DNA from: Trissonchulus latispiculum
Taxonomy: Eukaryota > Nematoda > Enoplea > Enoplida > Ironidae
Length of the DNA stretch: 64,000 nt
Assembly (NCBI GenBank): GCA_030248195.1
Contig: JASAND010026119.1
Coordinates: 1-64,000 of the forward strand
Reading direction: 5' to 3'
Below, piece by piece: positions 24,001 to 32,901 of this stretch (positions are counted from its first letter, which is position 1; each line of letters opens with the position of its first letter). Below the pieces are notes generated by a model. It was given only the letters and a program-made list of their open reading frames with translations, was not told the DNA's origin and ran no database searches. Both the position numbers and the translations under genes were made by a program.

Positions 24001-26342
24001 GTACGTATGTCAGCATATGGCGCCTAAGTATATATATAAGAAAATGTTAAACCTATCCAAGACCGCAACCTTTATCTTTCATACTTAATATTGAAGACAC
24101 ACACAATTTCACAAACGAAAGGTCAGGCATTAGACGTCTCTTAGGATGCATCATGATTCGGTCGGAAGGAATTAACGAACTTTTGCAAATTTTTTAACAT
24201 TGCTGGATCCAATTTTAGAATTTAGAAGGTAAAAAATCGGTTCAACCTGTTTTCAATCGTTCTCACAGATTAACTTTACCCCCCCCCCCCTCCCAAGGAA
24301 TATGTATACATAACTACATCATACATCTCTAATTTTTACCAGCAAAAAAATGTGCGCCAACTATATATATACTTACTAGCCTTCTTCCACATATAGTACT
24401 GCTCAGAACAAGTGAAGACGTCGTTGTCAATCACCATCGTGCAGGGATGATGATTGGAGTAGGGATAGCGTTTCGTGAAGAAAAAGGTGAAATCGTCCGT
24501 ATCCCGGCCGGAGGTCGGAAATCTAGAACTTCCGCCAGACGAAGAGGAGCCGCCAGCAGCGACCACGCGCTGCTGATAGCGATCCAGTTTTCGCTGTTCC
24601 CGGACCGGGTCGTGCCCAAGGTCGGCCGGGCCCAGATCTGCTGAGGGCAGCTCGGCCCAACCAGCACCTCCTCCTCCGGCGGATGCCACGGAGGGGGGTG
24701 GTGTACCAGCAAACCCTTTATCCCCATGGATCAGTTTCAGATCCCGACTGGATATTTCGTCCAGACTACGATCAGACTCCTGGTCCAGCAGCAGCTTTTT
24801 GGCCACCTCAGCCGCTGACTGGTTGTCAATCTTTTTCCAGGGCTTCCGGGATCGCTGACTGGCAGCGGGGGGCTCACTGGAGGGAACGACGATGGGAATT
24901 TTCGGGAGGGCAGCCCCGCCCGGCGACGGAGCGTCTACCTGGAGCGGTTTCAGTTTCAACTTCTGTCCACCACCACCACCGCTTGCCAGAGAAGAGATTG
25001 GCTTGGCCGAATCTGCCGGGGCAGACTTTGCGGATTTACCAGTGGTAGAGGAGGATGCTAAAGCACCAGAGGATTTAGCCAACGATTGCTGAGGTTGCTG
25101 CTGCTGCTGCTGCCTAGACGGTAGAGGGATATCGGTGAGATCTAGAGAATCTGGGGCGAGCTGGCTCGATTTGGACTTTGGGCGTTCCGGGGGCGGGGGC
25201 GGGGCCGGTTGGTCACCAGTCGTTCCAGGAGGGCTGGGGGGAACAGGGATCTCATCCTCTGACCGGGGCGACGAAGAGCCAGAGCGATTTTTCTCGGCAA
25301 TCTGGCGAATTCCCTTCAACTGGCGACCCAGCAGGCTGCCCATGGGGGAGGCCGCATCGGGAGTAGACCGGCCACGAACGGTGGTGGTGCCGGTACGGGG
25401 GGGCTGACTACCTCCACGAGAGCCTGAAGAGATGGGGGAAGTCTTTCGTGGGAGTTCGCCATGGGACCCCTCCCCCTTCTTAGGATTAGATTTGACGACC
25501 AGAGCAGGGTTGTTCTGATCATCACTGTCCGAGGAAGCAGTAGAACTGCTGCTGCTCCCGCCAGAACTGAGCTCCCCGTCAGTACTGGCGGCGGGAGAAT
25601 GATTCTTCGAGGCAATCTCGCCAGTACGAGGTCGCGAAGCAAGGACCGTTTTCCTGGCACCCCCGCCAGCGGAACCAGGTCGAGAAGACGGCTGTTGGCT
25701 GCCGGATCGTCCTCCGGCAGAGCTCAGGAGAGGTGATAGGTTGTGGCCGGGGGAAGCCTCAGCGGCGCGACTGGAGGACGCGACCAGTCGCTGACTCGCC
25801 GCGGATTTGCCAGCCTCGGCGCCAAAACCACCCGCTGGCGGCTGAGATTCCAATCTGCTCTCCTTGGAAATGACCGTGCGACCATTTCTAGCCGCTCCAG
25901 CCACGGAAATCCGGTCACCATCAATTTCAGCATCATCATCGTCATCATCATTATCACCCCCTGCTCGATTGCTACTACTACTGTTACCAGTCCGATACAC
26001 CTTCCGGGGAGGTTTATGAACCGTTCGTCGATGGGCCGACAGTGAGCCGCCGACCGTCGGACCGGTGCCGTGATTTGTTTGCCGGACTGCGCCGGAAGGG
26101 GTGGTCACCTGAGGGTCACTCTCCTCCGAGCCGCTGTCCATCTGAATCCGGCGTTTGTTCGGGCCGGGGCCGCCGGGCCCGCCCGCGCCCGGACCGGGCG
26201 CAAACGCCCCATGCTGGGGTTCCAGGGTCACCACAATACGGGAGTGTGCCGAGGGCACCGTTCCCGATCCCGGCCCCGGTTGATGCAGGAGCGATCTCTG
26301 ATGTCGCTGATGCAGATCTCGCATGTAGGGATTTCGATCCAT
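21009..26342 (-). CDS. NADAR-domain protein with long disordered N-terminus (4 exons)
   Basis: Exons: 26342-24377, 23385-23234, 22480-22387, 21178-21009 (TAG). Donors are GTAAGT, GTTTGT and GTACGT; acceptors are TTTAG, TTCAG and TTAAG; phases join exactly. From the first ATG (26342) the protein would be about 793 aa, but the open frame continues upstream without ATG for about 110 codons and looks coding just before the ATG ([20 protein letters not shown]), so an upstream exon is likely. Residues 1-610 are Ser/Gly/Pro-rich low complexity with an acidic run, a polyQ (CAG-rich) run and Pro runs. Residues about 616-775 form a complete NADAR domain: [94 protein letters not shown] (YbiA-like) proteins are N-glycosidases acting on riboflavin-pathway intermediates or ADP-ribosylated nucleobases. 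The substrate here is unknown. Confidence 0.88.
21260..21600. mobile_element. G-run MITE-like repeat in NADAR intron 3
   Basis: TATTTATGGAGGGGGGG begins a segment with the same AT-rich core as other G-run MITEs, including GGCGAAGCCGGAAATTTTTT near 21450, and ends in GC-rich sequence near 21570. No clean terminal repeat could be fixed. Confidence 0.45.
22110..22200 (+). repeat. Possible tRNA-derived SINE remnant in NADAR intron 3
   Basis: The string AATCCGGAGGTTTTGAGTTC, followed by GAATTTTCCC, resembles the anticodon-arm and B-box region of a tRNA. An A-box-like part lies upstream but is poor. No target duplication was seen. Confidence 0.3.
22690..23233. other. NADAR intron 2, no element recognised
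   Basis: The intron lies between exons ending at 23234 and starting at 22480. The central part, about 22840-23100, is GC-richer than usual but shows no coding or RNA structure that I could identify. Confidence 0.5.
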
Positions 26343-26749
26343 GGCCCGTGGAATGGCCCTGGCCACAGCGCCCTCAAGCAGAGATTCGGGGATCACTAGG
26401 CCGGAGACCAGACGAATCTCCCGGTTATTACTCGTCGTCGTGCTCCCTCCGGAATGAAGACGGTTGTTGATGGTGGTGGTGGTGGAGGTCGTTGTGGCGA
26501 TGACGATGGAAAAGCCAGTGACAGCAGTAGCAGTCGAAGCGGAAGCGAAAGAAGGATTAGAAATGGAAAAGAGAGCAGAAAAGGAAAAAATGCTCCTTGT
26601 GGTAATGCCGTTGTAGATTAAAATTCGCGGCAAAATCGTATAACGGTGTACACGTCGTGTAATTACGTAAATGGCAACCAAAACTGCGGATTAGGTAGGC
26701 ACTGTCCCATAAAAAGAATTTACTATAACGAAAACTACGTATACAGTTA

Positions 26750-29020
26750 TCATGGGGGAGCTCGGAGAGCCCCCCATAATATGAGCCATAAAGGCACTTT
26801 GCGGATTTGGAAAAGTGCTAATTAGGCATAACTAATTAACGGGAAGGAATTAAGAGCTAATATTTACATTTTTGAAATCTCCAGGCCAAGAGCTTTCGAA
26901 TGATACCAAACTTGCCCGGAAAAAATGAACTTTGAAAAAATCGACTTTCTCTTACGGGTTTGAAAGTGGGGTTTTTTTCTCTGTATTCAGCATGATTTTT
27001 TCCAATTTTGTGTTAACTCGATTTTTCGAACGGCCCATAGGAAAAATTTTTCTATACTATTTTTTGATTATCTAGGCAATGGTACTTAGCAAGTTTATGT
27101 TTTTTTTCTAATTTCGATTTGGTTCGCTTTTTATTGATGGTCAAAAATGGGAAAAATAGCGTTTTTGGACACCTTCAAGCTGAAAAATTTCTAAGTCCGA
27201 AAATTTGAAAATAGTCTAAAAACGGGCAAAAACAGCGTTTTTCGGCCTCGGGGTGGTACCCATAGACATTAAATCGGGGTCGCTGAACACGATAAGCATA
27301 TCGCCGAAGCCGACGGATGTGACCCTCGGGCTGCATGGCGCCCGTGGTTCCTCGCCCAGGGTCAAAGTTGGGAAAAGTCCCTAAAAACGGCTATTTTTGG
27401 TCTTTTGGTGGTGCCTATATATAGTAAATCGGGGTCGCTGAACACGATGAGCATATCGCCGAAACCGACGGATGTGACCCTCGGGCTGCATGGCGCCCGT
27501 GGTTCCTCGCCCAGGGTCAAAGTTGGGAAAAGTCCCCAAAAACAGCTATTTTCGGCGTTTTGGTTGGGGGCATATACAATAAATCGACTATGCTCGTTTC
27601 AATGGGCATATTCTCGAAACCGACAGAAGTGACCACTGATCACTACGGTCTAGGTGGGCTATTGACCACTGGTCAAACCCCCTAAAACAGCGTTTTTCGG
27701 CGTTTTGGTTGGAGTCATATATAGTAAATCGACTATGCTCGTTTCAATGAGCGTATTGTCGAAACCGACGGAAGTGACCACTGGTCACTACGGTCTAGGT
27801 GGACTATTGACCACTGGTCAAACCCCCTAAAACAGCGTTTTTCAGCGTTTTGGTTGGGGGCATATATAGTAAATCGACTATGCTCGTTTCAATGGGGATA
27901 TTTTCGAAACCGACGGAAGTGACCACTGGTCTAGGTGGCCTATTGACCACTGGTCAAACCCCCTAAAACTTCGTTTTTCGGCGTTTTGGTTGGGGGCATA
28001 TATAGTAAATCGACTACGCTCGTTTCAATGGGCGTATTGCCGAAACCGACGGAAGTGACCACTGGTCACTACGGTCTAGGTGGGCTATTGACCACTGGTC
28101 AAACCCCCTAAAACAGCGTTTTTCAGCGTTTTGGTTGGGGGCATATATAGTAAATCGACTATGCTCGTTTCAATGGGCATATTTTCGAAACCGACGGAAG
28201 TGACCACTGGTCTAGGTGGCCTATTGACCACTGGTCAAACCTCCTAAAACTTCGTTTTTCGGCGTTTTGGTTGGGGGCATATATAGTAAATCGACTACGC
28301 TCGTTTCAATGGGCGTATTGTCGAAACCGACGGAAGTGACCACTGGTCACTACGGTCTAGGTGGCCTATTGACCACTGGTCAAACCCCCTTAAGCTTCGT
28401 TTTTCGGCGTTTTGGTTGTGGGCATATATAGAAAATCGACTATGCTCGTTTCAATTGGCGTATTGTCGAAACCGACGGAAGTGACCACTGGTCTAGGTGG
28501 CCTATTGACCACTGGTCAAACCCCCTAAAACTTCGTTTTTCGGCGTTTTGGTTGGGGGCATATATAGTAAATCGACTACGCTCGTTTCAATGGGCGTATT
28601 GTCGAAACCGACGGAAGTGACCACTGGTCACTACTGTCTGTGTCTAGGTGGGCTATTGACCACTGGTCAAACCCCCTAAAACAGCGTTTTGGTTGGGGCA
28701 TATATAGTAAATCGACAATGCTCGTTTCAATGGGCATATTTTCGAAACCGACGGAAGTGACCACTGGTCTAGGTGGCCTATTGACCACTGGTCAAACCCC
28801 GTGAAACTTCGTTTTTCAGCGTTTTGGTTGTGGCATATATAGTAAATCGACTACGCTCGTTTCAATGGGCGTGTTGTCGAAACCGCCGGAACCACTGGTC
28901 ACTACGGTCTAGGTGGCCTATTGACCACTGGTCAAACCCCCTGGAACAGCGTTTTTCGGCGGTTTGGTTGGGGGCATATACAATAAATCGACTGTACTCG
29001 TTTCAATGGAAAGGACATAC
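26750..29020 (+). mobile_element. Helitron/HINE-like element with satellite core (right end uncertain)
   Basis: The left end is TC followed by a hairpin ATGGGGGAGCTC-GGA-GAGCCCCCCAT (26752-26777) and then AATATG. The same layout (TC, ATAGGGG hairpin, AATATG) begins the elements at 40288, 44602 and, inverted, 32501. About 480 bp of AT-rich sequence is followed by a long tandem array (27259-28990). The right end may be near ACATACTTG at 29010-29020, but this is not certain. No protein is encoded. Confidence 0.5.
27259..28990 (+). repeat. Tandem satellite, alternating 145/136-bp units
   Basis: The landmark CATATA at the start of each unit occurs at 27571, 27716, 27861, 27997, 28142, 28278, 28423, 28559, 28699, 28834 and 28975. 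Spacings are 145, 145, 136, 145, 136, 145, 136, 140, 135 and 141. The long form carries TCACTACGG inside GACCACTGGTC..TCTAGG and the short form lacks it, so the array is a dimeric higher-order repeat of about 281 bp. Two diverged units of about 156 bp (27259, 27415) lead into it. Each unit contains the near-palindrome GACCACTGGTC, often twice. Confidence 0.9.
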
Positions 29021-29029
29021 TTGGACAAA

Positions 29030-29450
29030 AGGAGGAAAAAAGCTCGGGGGGGAAAAAAAATTATAGGCAGGAGGGAAAAAGTGGGGGGGAAGGGGGAGGG
29101 GGGGGAATGGGTGTTTTTCGTGGGTGTGGTGGTTGTGATTGTGTTTTTTGGGCGGGGAGCAGGGGGGGGGAAAGGGAGTGGTGGAGAAGAATGTGGGGGG
29201 GGGAGGGTTGGTGGGCAGAGGGTGGGGGGGGCCGGGGGGGGTGGTGGGTTTGGTGGATGCGGAGGAAAAAAGAAGGGGGGGGGGGGGAGGGGGGGAGTGG
29301 AAGGAGGGAAGTAAAGTTGAGGAGAGGAGGGAGAGGGGGGGGCGCGGTTGGGGTGGCGGGATGGCAATATGATATATACAGGTTTGGGGCGGGGGGGGGG
29401 GAGGTGGGGCGGGGGTGGGAAGATATGGGGAAGTCTTTTTTTTTTTGGTT
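29030..29450 (+). repeat. G-rich polypurine tract, about 400 bp
   Basis: The plus strand is very strongly G/A-biased, with many runs of five or more G. The ORFs in this region (Gly-rich on one strand, Pro-rich on the other) are products of this bias. It sits between a satellite element and the next Helitron-like element. It could form G-quadruplexes or triplexes. Confidence 0.8.
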
Positions 29451-29483
29451 ATTGGTTGTTGTGATAATTTATAGTATAGTATA

Positions 29484-30264
29484 CAAGAACCAAAAATGCT
29501 CCTTCGTCGCATGTAAAATACATATGAGTACTCTCAGGCAGGTTGTACAAACACGGAAACTAGCCTGTAAAATGCATATGAGTGGCGTTGAGGTTGTAAA
29601 TTAAGGAAAACAAGTTGCAACGGCTTAACATATGAGCCTGTCCTACAACGAGGCTCATATTGGCGTACGTATGTCATAATATAATTTGTCGATATTTGAC
29701 CTTCATATAAATAGCACGTAAAGCTTTTCATTACAAAATTGTCCTTCACACACCTTGTCGCTGAGACACTGTGCATACGCATTATACGGCATGCCACTCT
29801 GCGCTCTGACTCAGAGCCATGTGGGGAAAGCATTACGTATGTGAGAGTAGTGTGGCATAGTGTTCCGAGAATACAGTAGGTGTACTATAGTGCTTCCGGA
29901 AATAGTAGGTGCCACGGTGTTTCGGGAAACATCAGCTTGCATGTACAATTAAACTTGAGGTGTCGCAGTTCACTTCGATCTGTCCATTTCTTTCAAGCCA
30001 CAATGTTAACATGACGTTATGTCTATTCATTCGTTTTTTCTTTAATATGATGACCTGATGATCTTTAAGAAGGCTACTGTGACGCCAATATGAGCCTCGT
30101 TGTAGGACAGGCTCATATGTTAAGCCGTTGCAACTTGTTTTCCTTAATTTACAACCTCAACGCCACTCATATGCATTTTACAGGCTAGTTTCCGTGTTTG
30201 TACAACCTGCCTGAGAGTACTCATATGTATTTTACATGCGACGAAGGAGCATTTTTGGTTCTTG
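29484..30264. repeat. Foldback module F1 (781 bp, about 185-bp arms)
   Basis: Arms 29484-29668 and 30080-30264 are inverted and begin CAAGAACCAAAAATGCTCC. The arms contain TGAGCCTGTCCTACAACGAGG near the inner edge. Near-identical modules occur at 32902-33683 and 36477-37266. Confidence 0.88.
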
Positions 30265-30340
30265 TTTTCCATTCTTTTACATATGTATGCGCAAAAAAGA
30301 ACCAACATAATATATTTCCGAACACCATGCGCAAGCAGAT

Positions 30341-31395
30341 ACTATTTTGACCACTTTTGGAAAATTTCATATTTGACCCAAAATCGCCTAAGTCCCCACC
30401 CCACCACAGCACTCACAGCCACTTTGAGCATGCAATTCTATGATAAAAATTGCTCAGCTCACTTAGGGCTTTCATTTGGTACCAAATTTGACCACTTTTG
30501 AAACATTTCATTTTTGACCGAACAATCGCCTAAGTCCCCACCCCACCCCACACAGCACTCTACAGGCACTTTGAGCATGCAATTCTATGACAAAAGTTGC
30601 TCACCTCACTTAGGGCTTTCACTTGGTACCAAATTTGACCACTTTTGAAAAATTTCATTTTTGACCGAAAATCCCACTCCCCACCCCACCCCACCACAGC
30701 ACTCTACAGCCACTTTGAGCATGCAATTCTATGATAAAAATTGCTCAGCTCACTTAGGGCTTTCATTTGGTACCAAATTTGACCACTTTTGAAACATTTC
30801 ATTTTTGACCGACAATCGCCTAAGTCCCCACCCCACCCCACCGCAGCACTCTACAGGCACTTTGAGCATGCAATTCTATGACAAAAGTTGCTCACCTCAC
30901 TTAGGGCTTTCACTTGGTACCAAATTTGACCACTTTTGAAAAATTTCATTTTTGACCGAAAATCGCCTAAGTCCCCACCCCACCCCACCGCAGCACTCTA
31001 CAGGCACTTTGAGCATGCAATTCTATGACAAAAGTTGCTCACCTCACTTAGGGCTTTCATTTGGTACCAAATTTGACCACTTTTTAAAAATTTCATTTTT
31101 GACCGAAAATCGCCTAAGTCCCCACCCCACCCCACCGCAGCACTCTACAGGCACTTTGAGCATGCAATTCTATGACAAAAGTTGCTCACCTCACTTAGGG
31201 CTTTCATTTGGTACCAAATTTGACCACTTTTTAAAAATTTCATTTTTGACCGAAAATCGCCTAAGTCCCCACCCCACCCCACCGCAGCACTCTACAGGCA
31301 CTTTGAGCATGCAATTCTATGACAAAAGTTGCTCAGCTCACTTAGGGCTTTCATTTGATACCAAATTTGACCACTTTTGAAAAATTTCATTTTGG
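30341..31395 (+). repeat. Satellite A array, about 148-bp units
   Basis: About seven head-to-tail units. Each contains TTTGACCACTTTTGAAAAAT, then CTAAGTCCCCACCCCACCCC, GCACTTTGAGCATGCAATTC and AAAGTTGCTCACCTCACTTA. A frame is open through three units because unit lengths are near multiples of three; this is not evidence of coding. The same satellite recurs at 33850-34480, 35640-36340, 37330-37545, 41530-42050, 45880-46250 and, diverged, 57940-58690. Confidence 0.9.
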
Positions 31396-31399
31396 ACCA

Positions 31400-31830
31400 C
31401 CTGACCCCTTACCGACCTGACCCCTCTGACGGTCAAGTGGAGCCAGCCCAGCCAAATGGGTGCGTTGTACAGCAAAACGGACACCGGAAATGAGCTGGGC
31501 GCACCAGAAAACCCATATAGAGAAAGTTTTGAGAGGCCAAGTAGAGCCTAGTATGGACCTCCAGGAAACGGTCGCCGACATGACCCTCCAGACGACAAAG
31601 TGGAACCAGCCCAGCAAGATGGATGAGTCGGTCGGCAAAAAGGACACCGGATATGAGCTGGGCGCACCAGAAAACCCATATAGAGAAAGTTTTGAGAGGC
31701 CAAGTAGAGCCTAGTATGGACCTCCAGGAAACGGTTGCCGACATGACCCTCCAGACGGCAAAGTGGAACCAGCCCAGCAACTTGGGTCAGTCGGGCAGAA
31801 AAACTGATAGCGGGAATCGATTCTCCGTCC
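31400..31830 (+). repeat. Satellite B, about 185-bp units
   Basis: Two and a half units carry GAGCTGGGCGCACCAGAAAA, CCATATAGAGAAAGTTTTGA and GACCCTCCAGACG. Related units lie at 34495-34880, 35290-35620 (inverted), 40920-41520 (inverted) and 45240-45860 (inverted), always beside satellite A. Confidence 0.85.
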
Positions 31831-32661
31831 GCAAAAACCTTTGTATGCAAGATTTGAGGCTTCCAGGTCGCAAAATAAGCGAAAAAACTAAGTTCAAAGT
31901 TGGACCCAAAATTCACCAACTTTGGCAGGCCAGTACCCAAAAATTACGCTCAGGACCGGAAAATCATATAGCAATTGAACGACCCTGATATGTGTCCTAT
32001 TCAGCCATATAGGCAGTATTGCCCCATATATAGCCCAGTCTGACTTATTACGGCGCCTTTGAAGCATACTTTTTGGCCATTTTAACGTTTTGGCCGACTT
32101 TGGCCCCCCGCCAAAAATTTTTTCCGGCTCTGGGAGGCATAAAAACTAGCCTATCGGCTTATTTTTGTTGCGTACTCCAAGAATATATATGGTTTTCATA
32201 GGCAAAAATTTTTCTATCTGTTGTTATTAAAGCTACAAAACCCCCTTACCAGACGTCAAAGCGGAGAACCGGAAAAAAAAACATCACTCTCGTAAGCGAT
32301 TTTTGGCGCAACTTTTTAACGGAAAGTGGTACGGGGATGAAACTTCGCACACATACTAAACTCGACACGTACAATTTTTTGCGCACATAATCTGCGCAGG
32401 ATCTGCGCAGGAATCTGCGCAGCTTCTGCGCAGCCTTGTTTTACACGGTCATTCGACCATTTTCACTCATATTATAGGGGTCGCTACCGCGACCCCTATG
32501 ATATAAATGTGCAAGTCAATCGTTTTTCTCAACTTTAACTTGGCCTTTTTGTGTTAATTTGGCGTGGCCTAAACAAATTTGAAAAGGGGTTGGATCCTCC
32601 CCCAACTGGACACGTCCCCGACCCTCCCCAAAAACTTTCGCTCCCCTGGCTCTATATATGT

Positions 32662-32850
32662 GGTAGCAAGATAGTAAAATTGGCAAGATAGTTATCTTGC
32701 TAAGACTTTGGCAAGATATATAGTTATCTTGCTAAAATTTTAGCAAGATAGCTATCTTGCCACGAAATTTAGCAAGATTACTATCTTGCCAAAATAGTTG
32801 GTAAGATAGTAATCTTAGTAGAATTTAGCAAGATAGTCATATTACCAGAT
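32662..32850. repeat. Array of short GCAAGATA..TATCTTGC palindromes
   Basis: Between two Helitron-like elements there are at least four consecutive palindromes of the form GCAAGATA-N2-6-TATCTTGC, plus a diverged fifth (TAAGATAGTAATCTTA), spaced about 30-35 bp apart. The spacers vary more than the palindromes. Confidence 0.8.
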
Positions 32851-32901
32851 TCAGTATGAAAGGTGTTTTCAATTTGGAAACAAATGCAGTCATTAATAAT
32901 A

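Larger units (their letters stand above)
29484..32501 (-). mobile_element. Helitron/HINE-like element, copy 1 (3.0 kb)
   Basis: Read on the minus strand it starts TC with hairpin ATAGGGGTCGC-GGTA-GCGACCCCTAT (about 32476-32499). It continues with a TGCGCAG-rich region (32390-32440), a spacer, about 185-bp satellite B units (31400-31800) and about 148-bp satellite A units (30341-31395). It ends in a foldback whose outer edge is GGAGCATTTTTGGTTCTTG (29484-29502). The order of parts matches the plus-strand copies at 40288 and 44602. No Rep/helicase gene is present, so it is non-autonomous. Confidence 0.65.

Noticed and set aside
24431..26470. Many ORFs on both strands over the NADAR exon 1
   Set aside because: Shadow frames of a GC-rich low-complexity exon. 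Only the minus frame continues by splicing into conserved NADAR exons.
28918..29604. Long Gly-rich and Pro-rich ORFs
   Set aside because: Products of the G-rich polypurine tract on opposite strands.
30952..31380. 142-codon ORF of three near-identical repeats
   Set aside because: It follows the satellite A period. The same satellite is broken in other arrays and the opposite strand is also repetitive; no coding constraint.
27259..31395. Regular repeats considered as a CRISPR array
   Set aside because: Units of 136-150 bp are repeated whole, with no unique spacers, in a eukaryotic context; they are satellites.
31387..31988. Overlapping ORFs on both strands with repeated WAHQK/GAPENPY text
   Set aside because: These are satellite B units. 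Frames shift between units, and the same text appears on either strand at 34500-35600, 41190-41520 and 45320-45930.
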